Counted from the first letter of the stretch, positions 1-9,358 are shown. The stretch is 64,000 nt of DNA from Microbacterium sp. ET2 (GCF_030347395.1 NZ_CP128170.1:1240001-1304000), one strand, 5' to 3'. Notes: generated by a model from the sequence alone, not told the origin. Numbers and translations: made by a program.

Positions 1-896
1 ATGGCGGCCTTCGTAGAGGTGTGCGCCTCGGCGATGAGCTCTTTGGCTGCGGCCGGATCGGTGTCGAGCTTCTGCTGCGCGAGGCCCAGCGTCATCCCCA
101 CCGACACCAGTCGCGGCTGGACGCCGTCGTGGAGGTCGCGCTCGATGCGCGTGCGCTCGACGTCGGCCGCACGGACCGCGCCGGCCCGCTGCGCGTTCGA
201 GGTCCGAGCCTCCTCGGCCAGCTGGGCTTCGCGTGAGGGCACCATGATGGCCCGGGCGAGCACGCCGTGGAGGATCGCCAGGCCGATGATGCCGGCGGCG
301 GCGAGAACCACGACGAGGATGCCGACGACGACGGCCCAGCCGCTCGCGACGACGAAACCCGTTCCGAAGAGCCGCAGGACGCCGTCGACGGCGAACAGCG
401 GGCTGAAGGTGAAGACGATGCCGCTCGAGATCGCCTGGAAGAGGAAGAGGGTGATCCCGCCGAGGAGCGTGGCGACGGCGAGGTTGGCGATGGCCCGCCA
501 CATGCCGGGATCGATCGCCTGCTGGCCGAGGGAGCGGATCCAGCCGCCGAAGCCGGGCCGTCCACTGCGGCGCAGCCGCCGCGGAGTGAGACCGAAGTGG
601 TAGAGCCCGTCGACCCGGGCGGTTTCCAGCCAGCCGAGCGCGAACAGGACGTAGACGAGGCCGACGAGGAAGAGCAGCCCGATGCCGATCACGAGCAGGA
701 AGCCCAGACCGAGGCCGAGGAGGGAGAAGAGGAACCCGAAGAGCGCGGAGCCGAGCACGCCGAGCGCGGCGAGGTGAGCGATGGCGAAGGCGATGCGCAA
801 GGGCGAGGCGATCTGCGATTTCACCTTCGCGGGGCGCGCCGGCGCGGGGCTGGGTTCCTCACGCGGTGCGGCGGGGGTGAGAGGTGCTGTGGTCAT
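1..896 (-). CDS. Sensor histidine kinase, N-terminal part (cut by window edge)
   Basis: This is a two-component sensor kinase of the HisKA_3 (NarL/DesK-like) class. About 298 residues lie inside the window and the frame stays open to position 1, so the ATP-binding domain is outside. After a short Ala/Pro-rich tail there are hydrophobic segments at about residues 33-95, 140-165 and 180-215 that form a membrane sensor domain. The dimerisation helix follows, with motif ERDLHDGVQPRL; its His, about residue 256, is the expected phosphorylation site. The ATG at 896 has only a weak GTGGG upstream. A response-regulator gene is expected beyond the edge. The signal sensed cannot be told from sequence. 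Confidence 0.9.
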   Translation of the reverse strand, partial: MTTAPLTPAAPREEPSPAPARPAKVKSQIASPLRIAFAIAHLAALGVLGSALFGFLFSLLGLGLGFLLVIGIGLLFLVGLVYVLFALGWLETARVDGLYHFGLTPRRLRRSGRPGFGGWIRSLGQQAIDPGMWRAIANLAVATLLGGITLFLFQAISSGIVFTFSPLFAVDGVLRLFGTGFVVASGWAVVVGILVVVLAAAGIIGLAILHGVLARAIMVPSREAQLAEEARTSNAQRAGAVRAADVERTRIERDLHDGVQPRLVSVGMTLGLAQQKLDTDPAAAKELIAEAHTSTKAA

Positions 897-953
897 GACA
901 CCCACGGTAGAACTGCGGCCTGCTCCGCGCGCCCGAGGCATCCGGACTCTTCA

Positions 954-971
954 CCGGGGGTTATCCCCCGG
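954..971 (-). terminator. Hairpin at the end of the SdpI-like gene
   Basis: CCGGGGG and CCCCCGG form a perfect 7-bp stem around a TTAT loop; the TAA stop of the SdpI-like gene lies in the loop. There is no T-run, so termination is only likely. It could separate the etf/cytochrome operon from the histidine kinase gene. Confidence 0.45.
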
Positions 972-1377
972 CCTCGCCCTCACCCGCCTCGACCGCGCCG
1001 CGGGCGGCCCGTTGACCGTGCGCCGCGCCGGTCAGCGTCCAGCCCAGCAGCCACGCGACCGTGCCGAACACGAGCACCATGTACAGCGGGATCCCGGCCG
1101 ACTCCGACAGCGGAAGGAGAGCCGCGACGCCGACCGCGGCTCCGCCGACGAGCGTTCCCCATCCGGCGATCTCGGTGCGGGGCGCCGCCGCCGCCTGCGC
1201 GGCGTACCAGGCGGCATCCGATGCCATGGTCGTGGTCGTCCGAACGCCCGCTATCGGATTCAGTGGCAGCCGCCGTTCGCGCGAGCGGCGGGCGAGGACG
1301 ACCATGAGGATGCCGGCGACGACCAGGATGACCGCGGTGATGAGCAGCGCCCACTGCGGCGCGTCGGGTCCGGTCAC
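961..1377 (-). CDS. SdpI family membrane protein
   Basis: This 138-residue membrane protein resembles the SdpI/YhfL family (SdpI of Bacillus gives immunity to the SdpC toxin; the role in actinobacteria is unknown). Three hydrophobic helices are visible: residues about 8-30 (starting APQWALLITAVILVV), 75-92 and 98-118. The conserved stretch RRLPLNPIAGVRTTTTM, typical of the family, lies between the first two. The GTG start at 1377 overlaps the stop of the cytochrome gene (GTGA), so translation is probably coupled. The C-terminus is Ala/Glu rich and presumably cytosolic. A longer open frame reaches 2271, but upstream of 1377 it is antisense-like noise within the cytochrome gene. Confidence 0.75.
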   Translation of the reverse strand: MTGPDAPQWALLITAVILVVAGILMVVLARRSRERRLPLNPIAGVRTTTTMASDAAWYAAQAAAAPRTEIAGWGTLVGGAAVGVAALLPLSESAGIPLYMVLVFGTVAWLLGWTLTGAAHGQRAARGAVEAGEGEAGG

Positions 1378-3023
1378 CGGCTCTTCACCGTGCCGAACAG
1401 GCGGGCGATCGGAGCGACCACCAGGGGCCGGGCGGCAACCCACCCGGCGACGACGACGCCGAGCGACAGGGTGAAGATGAGCAGCCCCGCCCAGTTGTCC
1501 GCGTAGGCGTTCGGGTCGACCGATCCCTGCGCGGCGTACATGTGGTTGAGGTTGCGAAGAGCGCCGGTGGCGAAGACGAGCGTCACGTGGAAGATGATGA
1601 ACACCACGAAGTAGATCATCACCGGGAAGTGCACCTTCCGCGCCCACTCCACCGGGTAGAGCCGGTTCAGTCGATCGGCGTTCTTCGGCCAGAAGCCGCT
1701 CATGCGCGCTCCGGTGATGATCGCCAGCGGCGCCGCGATGAACACCGTGGCGAAGTACGCCAGCTGCTGCAGCGAGTTGTAGTTGACCCAGCCGTTCTCG
1801 GTCGGCCAATCGAGCGAGAGGTACTGCAGGCCCGCGCTGAGGGCGTTCGGGATGACCTCCCAGCTCGTCGGCACGATGCGCACCCACTGCCCCGTGGTGC
1901 CCAGCAGCACGACGTAGATGATGCCGTTGGTCACCCACAGCACGTCGAGCGCCTGGTGCAGCCACAGGTTGAGGCTGATCTTGCGGCGCTTGTTGCCCTT
2001 CGGGCTCCAGAACACCGTCGGTCGCTTCTCGGTACGCACCTGGAGACCGGTGCGGATGATCAGCACCATCAGGAAGACGTTGAAGAAGTGCTGCCAGCCG
2101 AGCCAGGCGGGGATGCCGACGGGCGCCCACTCGGGAAGGTGGTACTCGCCCGGGAACTGCTCGACGAACCCCTGCAGGGGCGGAATGCTGAGGAGGAACC
2201 GCACGATGACGACGATGAGCCCTGCCGCGACCAGCAGAGTGAAGCCGCCGACCGCGGCGACCCCGGCCCACTGGAGCGGGGTGTACGGACCGATCCGGCG
2301 CGGCTCGGGAGGTGCGGCGGGACGAACGGATGCCGCGGCACCCGGGAACACGGTCGGGGTGAACGGCAGCGGGGCGCGGGCGCCGATGGGCCGTGGACTC
2401 TCGCGAGCCGTCGATTTCTGCTGCGCGGATGGTGCGGGAGCCGCCGATTCTGACGGGTCGGAGACGAGGGCGCTCGGGCGCGCCGACGGATCGGCCGGCG
2501 GCGTCGCAGCGGCACGGGGGCGCGGCGTGAATTCAGCCGGCGGCCACGGGTCGCCGCCTGCGACCCGGGGAAGTCCCCGCCGGACACCCACTGCCCCGCG
2601 AGCCGTCGATTCCTGTTGTTCGGATGCCGCGGGAACGACGTTTTCTGACGGGTCGGCGGGCGTTGCGTGGTTCTCCGCGCGCTCCCCGACCGGGGATGCG
2701 GCGGGCGTTTCGACTCGCTGCGCTCGCGGGGCGGCCGGGGGTGCGGCGGGTGGCCACGGCTCGCCGCCCGCGACCCGAGGCAGACCCCGTCGCATCCTCC
2801 TCGGCTCGCGACCCGTCGATTTCTGCGGCCCGGATGCCGCGGGAACGACGTTTTCTGACGGGTCGGCGGGCGTTTCGACCTGCTGTGCTGGTGGGATGAC
2901 GGGCGTGGCCTGCGCGACGGGTGGCGCCTCGACGGCCGGCGGCGCCTCACCGACCGGCGGCCACGGATCGCCGCCGGCGACCCGTGGGAGGCCACGACGC
3001 ACAGTCCGCGCAAACGTCGCCAT
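1374..3023 (-). CDS. Cytochrome b561/b6-type membrane protein with repeat-rich N-terminus
   Basis: This 549-residue protein has two parts. Residues 1 to about 225 are low-complexity and contain three copies of [10 protein letters not shown](D/E)PWPP, each followed by a linker like [17 protein letters not shown]. Those linkers are in-frame translations of a palindromic DNA repeat found elsewhere in the window. Residues about 230-549 form a multi-helix cytochrome b domain with likely haem-ligand His in the stretches [22 protein letters not shown] and IFHVTLV. It starts 3 bp after etfA ends, so it may pass electrons between ETF and the quinone pool; this is inferred from position only. The SdpI-like gene follows with an overlap. 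Confidence 0.8.
   Translation of the reverse strand: MATFARTVRRGLPRVAGGDPWPPVGEAPPAVEAPPVAQATPVIPPAQQVETPADPSENVVPAASGPQKSTGREPRRMRRGLPRVAGGEPWPPAAPPAAPRAQRVETPAASPVGERAENHATPADPSENVVPAASEQQESTARGAVGVRRGLPRVAGGDPWPPAEFTPRPRAAATPPADPSARPSALVSDPSESAAPAPSAQQKSTARESPRPIGARAPLPFTPTVFPGAAASVRPAAPPEPRRIGPYTPLQWAGVAAVGGFTLLVAAGLIVVIVRFLLSIPPLQGFVEQFPGEYHLPEWAPVGIPAWLGWQHFFNVFLMVLIIRTGLQVRTEKRPTVFWSPKGNKRRKISLNLWLHQALDVLWVTNGIIYVVLLGTTGQWVRIVPTSWEVIPNALSAGLQYLSLDWPTENGWVNYNSLQQLAYFATVFIAAPLAIITGARMSGFWPKNADRLNRLYPVEWARKVHFPVMIYFVVFIIFHVTLVFATGALRNLNHMYAAQGSVDPNAYADNWAGLLIFTLSLGVVVAGWVAARPLVVAPIARLFGTVKSR
2401..2460. repeat. Palindromic repeat, copy A (inside the cytochrome b gene)
   Basis: The ends read CGCGAGCCGTCGATTTCTGC and GATTCTGACGGGTCGG, an imperfect inverted repeat of about 60 bp. 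It matches the intergenic copies at 56.3 and 57.0-57.3 kb and is translated here as part of the N-terminal linker. Confidence 0.7.
2597..2655. repeat. Palindromic repeat, copy B (inside the cytochrome b gene)
   Basis: Same element as copy A, with ends CGCGAGCCGTCGATTCCTG and TTTTCTGACGGGTCGG. On the minus strand it encodes [20 protein letters not shown] in the cytochrome reading frame. Confidence 0.7.
2805..2865. repeat. Palindromic repeat, copy C (inside the cytochrome b gene)
   Basis: Same element, with ends CTCGCGACCCGTCGATTTCTG and TTTTCTGACGGGTCG split by a non-conserved centre. Its centre and right half are almost identical to copy B, so B and C probably arose by local duplication. Confidence 0.7.
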
Positions 3024-3026
3024 CCG

Positions 3027-4004
3027 TTACGCCTTCTTCTTCGCCTCGAGCGCCTCGATCAGCTGCGGCACGACGGTGAAGAGGTCGCCGACGACGCCGA
3101 AATCGGCGATCCCGAAGATCGGCGCGTCGCCGTCCCTGTTGATCGCGACGATCGTCTTGGCCGTCTGCATGCCCGCTTTGTGCTGGATCGCCCCCGAGAT
3201 GCCGAGAGCGACATACAACTGCGGCGAGACCGAGACGCCGGTCTGTCCGACCTGATACGACTGCGGCACGTACCCTGCGTCGACGGCCGCCCGCGACGCG
3301 CCCACCGCGGCGCCGAGCACGTCGGCCAGCTGCTCCACGAGCGCGAACTTCTCCGCCGACCCGAGCCCCCGGCCGCCCGAGACGACCTTCGTCGCTCCCC
3401 GGAGCTCCGGCCGGCTCGAGGTCGCGGCGGCCTCCTCGACGGAGAGGACTGATGCCGCGCGCCGGCCCGACCCCGACACGGCCAGCGTCTCCACGACCGG
3501 GTTCGCCACCGCCTCGGCGCGTGCCTCGATCGCTCCCTGCCGCACGGTGATGACCGGCGCACCCCACGTGACTGCGGCATCGACGTTGTAGGCCGCCCCG
3601 AACACCGAGTGGTGCGCGACGACGCCCTCGGCGTCGCGGGAGACACCGACCGCATCGGCGCATACACCCGACCGCGAGCGGGCGGCGAAGCGGGCGGCGA
3701 CCTCGCGTCCCTCGACCGAGTGCGAGATCAGTACGGCGTCGGGTCGCACCTCGGCCATGGCGGCGTCGAGCGCGTCGACGACCGGAACCGAGAGCCCCTC
3801 GCCGGGCGGCGCGATCAGCACCGTGCCGGCGCCGAGCTCCGCGGCGGCCGCGGCGACCGCCTCCCCGTCGTCGGTCACCACGAGCGCCACCGGTGTCCCC
3901 ACCGAAGCAGCCGCCCCGACGAGTCCCGCCGCACTCTTGGCCAGCTCACCCGATGGCATCACGTCCAGCAGGACCAGGATCGCGTCATCCGCGTAATCAG
4001 CCAT
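3027..4004 (-). CDS. etfA: Electron transfer flavoprotein subunit alpha
   Basis: EtfA is the FAD-binding subunit of the soluble ETF dimer, which takes electrons from acyl-CoA dehydrogenases and passes them to the respiratory chain. The 325-residue length is normal. The C-terminal FAD domain is recognisable from [14 protein letters not shown], then [22 protein letters not shown], then [14 protein letters not shown] and [13 protein letters not shown]. The ATG at 4004 is preceded by GAGGACGTG; a longer frame to 4061 would overlap etfB and lacks a better site. It lies 7 bp downstream of etfB in one operon. Two acyl-CoA dehydrogenases in this window are plausible donors. Confidence 0.96.
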   Translation of the reverse strand: MADYADDAILVLLDVMPSGELAKSAAGLVGAAASVGTPVALVVTDDGEAVAAAAAELGAGTVLIAPPGEGLSVPVVDALDAAMAEVRPDAVLISHSVEGREVAARFAARSRSGVCADAVGVSRDAEGVVAHHSVFGAAYNVDAAVTWGAPVITVRQGAIEARAEAVANPVVETLAVSGSGRRAASVLSVEEAAATSSRPELRGATKVVSGGRGLGSAEKFALVEQLADVLGAAVGASRAAVDAGYVPQSYQVGQTGVSVSPQLYVALGISGAIQHKAGMQTAKTIVAINRDGDAPIFGIADFGVVGDLFTVVPQLIEALEAKKKA

Positions 4005-4011
4005 CACGTCC

Positions 4012-4788
4012 TCACACCAGCCGGTTCTCTGCGAGGAAGTCGGCGAGCTTCCGACCGGCATCGCCCTCGTCGACGATCTTCACGCCCGCCTCGCGCGGCG
4101 GCCGCTCGGCCAGGGAGATGACGATCGAGCGCGCCGCATCGGGGTCGGCGGCATCCAGGCCGAGGTCGGCGAGACCCAGCGTCTCGAACGGCTTCTTCTT
4201 CGCCGCCATGATCCCCTTGAAGTTGGGGAATCGCGCGTCGGGGAGCGCCTCGGTGATCGAGACCACCGCCGGGAGTTCTGCTCGCAGCCGCATCGAACCG
4301 GCATCGCTCAGCCGGACGCCTTCGACGGCACCGTCGGAGATCTCGACCGACGTCAGGTTCGTCGCGCTCGGGACATCCAGGATCTCGGCCACCATCGCGG
4401 GGATCATCCCGCCCGAGCCGTCGGTGGAGAGGTTGCCGGCGATCACCAGATCGAATCCGATCCGCTGCAGCGTCGCTGCGAGCACCTCGGCCGTGAGCCC
4501 CATGTCGGCTCCCAGGAGATCGCCGTCGACCACCTGCACCGCCGACGCCGCGCCCATCGCGAGCCCCTTGCGCACGGTCGCGGTCGAGGCTTCCGACGCC
4601 ATCGACAGAACGACGACCTCGGTGCCTTCATGCGCGTCGGCGTACGAAAGACCGACCTCGAGCGCGCGCTCGCAGATCTCATCCAGCACGCGATCGCTGG
4701 CGTCGCGTTCGGCGAGCCCGGTCTCCAGGCTCAGTTTCCGATCACCCCACGTGTCAGGTACCTCTTTGATCAGCACCACGATCTTCAT
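4012..4788 (-). CDS. etfB: Electron transfer flavoprotein subunit beta
   Basis: EtfB, 258 residues, pairs with EtfA and holds AMP in the ETF dimer. It begins [19 protein letters not shown], the usual start of the family, and contains the ETF beta signature region around the segment from [21 protein letters not shown] to [20 protein letters not shown]. The last part carries [17 protein letters not shown], which is typical. A strong ribosome site AAGGAGG sits 5-6 bases before the ATG at 4788. It is the first gene of the run etfB-etfA-cytochrome b-SdpI. Confidence 0.96.
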   Translation of the reverse strand: MKIVVLIKEVPDTWGDRKLSLETGLAERDASDRVLDEICERALEVGLSYADAHEGTEVVVLSMASEASTATVRKGLAMGAASAVQVVDGDLLGADMGLTAEVLAATLQRIGFDLVIAGNLSTDGSGGMIPAMVAEILDVPSATNLTSVEISDGAVEGVRLSDAGSMRLRAELPAVVSITEALPDARFPNFKGIMAAKKKPFETLGLADLGLDAADPDAARSIVISLAERPPREAGVKIVDEGDAGRKLADFLAENRLV

Positions 4789-4924
4789 GGAGCCTCCTTG
4801 TCCGTCTGGTCGAGTCTATGTTCGCTATCGGGCCGTCCGGAAAGCCGAGGGCGACGCCCGACCGTCGGAGCACACCTCCTGCAGCGGCAAACAAGCGACC
4901 ACTAAATGCTGTTAGGGTTTCAAC
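4789..4924. promoter_or_regulatory. Divergent promoter region between etfB and the M20 operon
   Basis: The 136 bp between two divergent start codons must carry both promoters. On the plus strand TGTTAGGGT (4910-4918) is close to an extended -10 and ends only 6 bases before the ATG at 4925; the AGGG inside it could equally be the ribosome site. No clear operator is visible. Confidence 0.4.
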
Positions 4925-6295
4925 ATGCGCAATTTGGTCCCCCCGTTAGAGCCCGACTTCGTAGATCAGGCGATCGAGAACTACCGCGCGCTGGTTCGGA
5001 TTCCGACCATCTCGCGACTCGGTGACCGTGGAACGAACTGGGCACCTTTCGAGCAATTCCGCGAAGACATCGCCGCTCGCTATCCTCAGTTGCACGGAAG
5101 CCTCTCTCTGGAGATCGTGCGCGAACACGCGATGCTTTTCCGCTGGCGCGGGATGACCGACACAGAACCGACAGTCCTGATGGCGCACTATGACGTGGTG
5201 CCTGTCGAGGACGAAAGCGCTTGGACCGTTCCTCCCTTTGCAGCGGACATCGTGGACGTCGACGGGGAGCCCCACCTCGTGGCGCGCGGGAGCATCGATG
5301 ACAAAGCCTCGCTAGCCGGCATCCTCGCAGCGGTGGAGCAAGCCATTATCAGCGGCTTCACACCTCGGTCTGACGTCTACCTCGCGTTCACGCACAATGA
5401 GGAAGTTCTCGGCGACGGCACACCGAGCATCGTTCAACTGCTCGAGAAACGAGGGGTGAGGCCGCGCCTTGTCATCGACGAGGGCGGCATCGTGGGCGAG
5501 AGCATCCTCGGCCCCGTGAACGCAGACGTCGTGTGCATCGGCGTCAGCGAGAAGGGAACGGGGACGCTGCGCCTATCGCTGTCCGCCCCGGGTGGGCACT
5601 CTGCTGTGCCGCCCCTCGAGGAGGCGACGGTGCGGCTGGCCCGCGCAATCGTTGCAATCCACGATCGCGGCATCACCCCACTCCTCAGCGATGTGAACCG
5701 GCGGCTCATCCGCACCCTTGGACCCCACGCGCCGGGCCCTGTCGCGGAGGCGGCTCGCCTGCTGGATGCCGGCGACGAAGCCGGAGCGATCGAATCGTTC
5801 GCCACGGCGAGCCTCAACGCCCGGGCGATGGTGCACACCATTCCCGTGACCACGGTCGTCTCGGCGGGGATGACGGCCAACGCCATCCCGGAACGCGCAT
5901 CCGCCCTAGTGAGCTTGCGCATCGCGCCCGGCCATTCGCCGGCGGACGTCGTCGACCGGGTGCGCCAGGTCATCGACGACGACGGAATCGCGATCGAGGT
6001 GATCGAGCTCAAAGACGCCTCGCCGGTGTCGCCGTCGGAAGGTGCCGAGTGGGATCTCATCGTGCGGCACATCCACGCCACCTACGGTGACGACGTGCTC
6101 GTGGTGCCCTACGTCAACAACGGCGGAACGGACAGCCGCAACTACACGGGCATCAGCGACAGCGTGTACCGCTTCAGCCCGTACCGTATGTCGCTCGCAC
6201 AGCGCGAGAGCCTGCATGCGATCGACGAGCGCCTACCGATCTCGAGCTTCGTCGAAGGTCTCACCTTCTACACGTCGTTCGTGCGGGATCTGTGA
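4925..6295 (+). CDS. M20 family metallohydrolase (PM20D1/carboxypeptidase S-like)
   Basis: This is a di-zinc M20 peptidase of 456 residues, which removes amino acids from peptides or N-acyl amino acids. Visible motifs are HYDVVP with the first metal His, then GSIDDK with the bridging Asp, HNEEVLG with the catalytic and ligand Glu, and DEGG. The C-terminal part has NNGGTDSRNY and LHAIDERLPISSF, which fit the PM20D1/CPS1 subgroup. The inserted dimerisation domain lies at about residues 215-340. The stop overlaps the start of the ThDP enzyme gene, so it heads a three-gene operon. The 5' part is less GC-rich than its neighbours, which hints at a separate origin. The exact substrate is unknown. 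Confidence 0.88.
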   Translation: MRNLVPPLEPDFVDQAIENYRALVRIPTISRLGDRGTNWAPFEQFREDIAARYPQLHGSLSLEIVREHAMLFRWRGMTDTEPTVLMAHYDVVPVEDESAWTVPPFAADIVDVDGEPHLVARGSIDDKASLAGILAAVEQAIISGFTPRSDVYLAFTHNEEVLGDGTPSIVQLLEKRGVRPRLVIDEGGIVGESILGPVNADVVCIGVSEKGTGTLRLSLSAPGGHSAVPPLEEATVRLARAIVAIHDRGITPLLSDVNRRLIRTLGPHAPGPVAEAARLLDAGDEAGAIESFATASLNARAMVHTIPVTTVVSAGMTANAIPERASALVSLRIAPGHSPADVVDRVRQVIDDDGIAIEVIELKDASPVSPSEGAEWDLIVRHIHATYGDDVLVVPYVNNGGTDSRNYTGISDSVYRFSPYRMSLAQRESLHAIDERLPISSFVEGLTFYTSFVRDL

Positions 6296-7908
6296 GCATG
6301 ACGACCGGCGCGAACCTCCTGACGGAGTGCCTCATCGCCGAGGGAGTGCAGGACGTGTTCGGCCTCCCCGGCCTGCAGCTGGACCCCGCGATGTCCGCGC
6401 TGCACGACGCCTCCGACCGCATCACCCTTCATCCCGTCGTCCACGAGCAGTCAGCCACCTACATGGCCGACGGCTACGCACGCACCCGCGGCACGCCCGG
6501 TGTCGCGATGGTCGTTCCCGGACCCGGCATGCTCAACGCGACCGCCGGTCTGTCCACCGCGTACGCATGCTCCAGCCCCGTGCTCGCCGTCGTCGGCCAG
6601 ATCCGCTCCGACCTCATCGGTCGGGGGTTCGGCGCTCTGCACGAGATTCCTGACCAGAGCGGCGTGCTGCGCGGACTCACCAAGTGGCATCACCTCGTCC
6701 GGCACCCCGACGAGATCCCCGCCGCCGTTCACGAGGCGTTCCGCCAGCTGCGCTCCGGAGTCACGGGGCCCGTGGCGCTCGAGGTGCCGCCCGACGTGCT
6801 GCGCATGACCGCGCGCGCGACCCCGCTTGCGGCAGCGACACCGGAGCATCCGCGCCCCGACGCGCGAGTTCTCGCCACCGTGCGCGACCTCGTCGGGCGA
6901 GCCGAACGGCCCGCGATCATCGCAGGCGGCGGGGTGCGCGCCGCCCGCGCCGGTGACGACGTCCTGGCCCTCGCGGAGGCGACCGGCGCGCCAATCGTCA
7001 CGACGCGGAATGGTCGCGGCGCCTTCGACAGCCGGCATCCGCTCGTTCTCGACCCCCTCGCGATGCGGCGGGTGCGCGACGACGCCGACCTCATCCTCGC
7101 CCTCGGCACCCGCCTGGGCAGCACCGACGGCGAGCAGGCGGACGTCGGTGAAGGGACGCTTGTCATCGTCGACCTCGATTCCCGCATGTTCGTCCCTCCG
7201 CGGCGGCCGGACGTCGCCGTCCTTGCGGATGCGGGAGCCTTCGCCCGCGAGCTGACGGACGCGCTGCGTTCGAGCGGCCACCGGCCGACCGACCGCCGCG
7301 CCGAGTGCGATGAGCTGCGAGACTGGATCGGGCGCGAGACGGCGCGGCTGGAGCCGCAGCATGCGTACCTCCGGGCCATCCGGGAAGCGCTCCCCTCGGA
7401 CGGGGTCTTCGTCAGCGAGTACACGCAGGTCGGTTACGTCGCCAGCGTCTCGTTCCCCGTGCACGCGGGCGGCGATTTCATCAGCCCGGGATACCAGGGC
7501 ACCCTCGGGTACGGCTTCGCCACGGCGCTAGGCGCCCAGGTGGGGGCCGGTGATCGCGCCGTCGTCTCGGTGACGGGAGACGGCGGGTTCGCCTGGACCC
7601 TGCCCGAACTCGCGACCGCGAAGCGCGAGCGCATCCCGCTCGTCACGGTGGTGTTCAACGACGGCCACTACGGCAACGTCCGGCGCATGCAGCGTGACGA
7701 CTGGGACGGCAGGTACATCGCCAGCACGCTCACCAACCCGGACTTCGCGACACTCGCCGACGCGTACGGCATCGCATCGGTGCGCGTCCACGATGCACCG
7801 CAGTTGCAGGATGCCGTCGCCACCGGCCTGAGCGCACGTGCTCCTCTCCTCGTCGAGGCCGTCGTCGGGGAGTTCCCCTCACCGTGGGAGTTGATCGATG
7901 CCCTCTGA
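6292..7908 (+). CDS. Thiamine diphosphate-dependent 2-oxoacid decarboxylase/acetolactate synthase-like enzyme
   Basis: The 538-residue protein has the three-domain layout of ThDP enzymes (PYR, central, PP). The catalytic Glu that activates ThDP lies in HEQSATYMADGYART near residue 50, and the ThDP-Mg motif is GDGGFAWTLPELATAKRERIPLVTVVFND near residue 425. It groups in general terms with acetolactate synthase and benzoylformate decarboxylase. A decarboxylase role fits the aldehyde dehydrogenase gene that follows. The GTG at 6292 overlaps the M20 stop (GTGA); an in-frame ATG at 6298 is the alternative start. Whether it makes acetohydroxy acids or aldehydes cannot be decided here. Confidence 0.85.
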   Translation: MSMTTGANLLTECLIAEGVQDVFGLPGLQLDPAMSALHDASDRITLHPVVHEQSATYMADGYARTRGTPGVAMVVPGPGMLNATAGLSTAYACSSPVLAVVGQIRSDLIGRGFGALHEIPDQSGVLRGLTKWHHLVRHPDEIPAAVHEAFRQLRSGVTGPVALEVPPDVLRMTARATPLAAATPEHPRPDARVLATVRDLVGRAERPAIIAGGGVRAARAGDDVLALAEATGAPIVTTRNGRGAFDSRHPLVLDPLAMRRVRDDADLILALGTRLGSTDGEQADVGEGTLVIVDLDSRMFVPPRRPDVAVLADAGAFARELTDALRSSGHRPTDRRAECDELRDWIGRETARLEPQHAYLRAIREALPSDGVFVSEYTQVGYVASVSFPVHAGGDFISPGYQGTLGYGFATALGAQVGAGDRAVVSVTGDGGFAWTLPELATAKRERIPLVTVVFNDGHYGNVRRMQRDDWDGRYIASTLTNPDFATLADAYGIASVRVHDAPQLQDAVATGLSARAPLLVEAVVGEFPSPWELIDAL

Positions 7909-9346
7909 CCGCACCGAAGCCACCGACAGCGTCGAGACCGCACTCGCGCGAGCCACGGAGGCGCTGAGCTGGTATCGGGACACGAGCGGCGCCGAGCGCG
8001 CGGACTTCCTCGTCGCGATCGCCGATGAGCTCGAGTCCGTATCGGAGCAGCTCGTGACGATCGCTAGGCGCGAGACCGGCCTCGGCGAGGATCGCCTGAG
8101 CGGCGAGGTGGCCCAGACCCGCGTCAATCTGGGTCTCCTCGCCGACTGGGTGCGGGAAGACCGAGACCGGCGGCCCGTCCACGACCCCGCCGATCCCGGG
8201 TTCCCGAGGGGCGCGCGCCCCGACATACGTCGCACGCTCGTTCCCGTCGGCGTGGCCCTGAACTTCGCCGCCAGCAACTTCCCGTTCGCCTTCTCCGTCG
8301 CCGGGGTGGACTCCGCCGGTGCGCTGGCTGCTGGCTGCCCGGTGGTGGTCAAGGCGCACCCCGGGCATCCCGCCACCTCGCGCGCGTCCGCCGATGCCGT
8401 CCGGCGCGCCGCCCGTCGAGTGTTCGACCGCGACGACTGCCCCCTTCAGCTCATCGAGGGGAACGAGGAGGGCGTGCGAGCCCTGTTGAATCCGCGGATC
8501 GCCGTCGCGACCTTCACGGGTTCCCTCGCGGGCGGAAGGCACCTCGCTGGCCTGGCCGCGACGCGCCCGGCGCCGATTCCCTTCTACGGCGAGCTGGGCA
8601 GCGTCAATCCCGTCGTGGTGACGGCGGACGCCGCGCGCGAGCGCGGAGCGGAGCTCGGGCGCGGCTTCGTCGATGAGGTCGCCTTCTCGGGCGGACAGGT
8701 GTGCGTGAAACCCGGCCTCCTGCTGGTTCCTCGCGACCACGGGCTGGACGAGGCGATCGCTCGCCGCGCGCAGGAGGTGCCCGAGCATCGACTTCTGTAC
8801 CCCTCGCTCGGCGCGCAGTACCTCGAGCGCCGCGCGGCGGTCCTCGGCGTCTCGGGCGCGCGGCCGCTCGCCGAGGGCACCGTGCGCACAGATGAGGACG
8901 GCCACGTGTGGGCGACGCCGACGATCGTGACCGTGCCGTTCGAGACCGCTCGCACTCAGGCGTCCACGATCGCCGAGGAGGTCTTCGGCCCCTCGTCCAT
9001 CGTCGTGGAGTGCGACGATGTCGAGCGCGCGCTCGTCTCGTTGCCTGAATGGGTGCCCGGCTCACTGACGGCGACGGTCCACCTCGGCGGCGCGGAGCGC
9101 GACGCTCTGCAGTCCGATTGCCGCGACGGCATCGCCGGAGCGGTGCGTGCGCTGCGGCACATCGCCGGCCGCGTCATCGTCGACGAGTGGCCGGGCGCCG
9201 TCTACACGACACCCGCGCAGCACCACGGCGGGCCGTTCCCCGCGACGACCCTCGACACGGCGGCGGCGACCTCTGTGGGGCAGCTCGGCCTCGGGCGCTT
9301 CCAGCGCGCCGTCGCGTGGCAGAACGCACCGGAGGCGTTCTTCTGA
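7898..9346 (+). CDS. NAD(P)-dependent aldehyde dehydrogenase
   Basis: This 482-residue ALDH oxidises an aldehyde to an acid. It resembles the 2-oxoglutarate-semialdehyde dehydrogenase group, with NFAASNFPFAFSVAGVDSAGAL, then KAHPGHPATS, then the Glu of YGELGSVNP (about residue 232) and the catalytic Cys of GGQVCVKPG (residue 269). EVFGPSS near residue 365 is the usual C-terminal motif. It overlaps the ThDP gene by 11 bp, so the two products are probably made together; decarboxylation followed by oxidation is the simplest reading. The gene ends 12 bp from a convergent HAD gene. Confidence 0.87.
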   Translation: MPSDRTEATDSVETALARATEALSWYRDTSGAERADFLVAIADELESVSEQLVTIARRETGLGEDRLSGEVAQTRVNLGLLADWVREDRDRRPVHDPADPGFPRGARPDIRRTLVPVGVALNFAASNFPFAFSVAGVDSAGALAAGCPVVVKAHPGHPATSRASADAVRRAARRVFDRDDCPLQLIEGNEEGVRALLNPRIAVATFTGSLAGGRHLAGLAATRPAPIPFYGELGSVNPVVVTADAARERGAELGRGFVDEVAFSGGQVCVKPGLLLVPRDHGLDEAIARRAQEVPEHRLLYPSLGAQYLERRAAVLGVSGARPLAEGTVRTDEDGHVWATPTIVTVPFETARTQASTIAEEVFGPSSIVVECDDVERALVSLPEWVPGSLTATVHLGGAERDALQSDCRDGIAGAVRALRHIAGRVIVDEWPGAVYTTPAQHHGGPFPATTLDTAAATSVGQLGLGRFQRAVAWQNAPEAFF

Positions 9347-9358
9347 CACGGCTGATCG

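Noticed and set aside
267..1307. A long plus-strand frame rich in Glu and Asp.
   Set aside because: It is antisense to the histidine kinase and SdpI-like genes and has no motif or ribosome site.
961..2271. A long open frame on the minus strand of over 400 codons.
   Set aside because: Only its last 138 codons (from 1377) look like a protein; the rest is an out-of-frame shadow of the cytochrome b gene and has Arg/His-rich noise.
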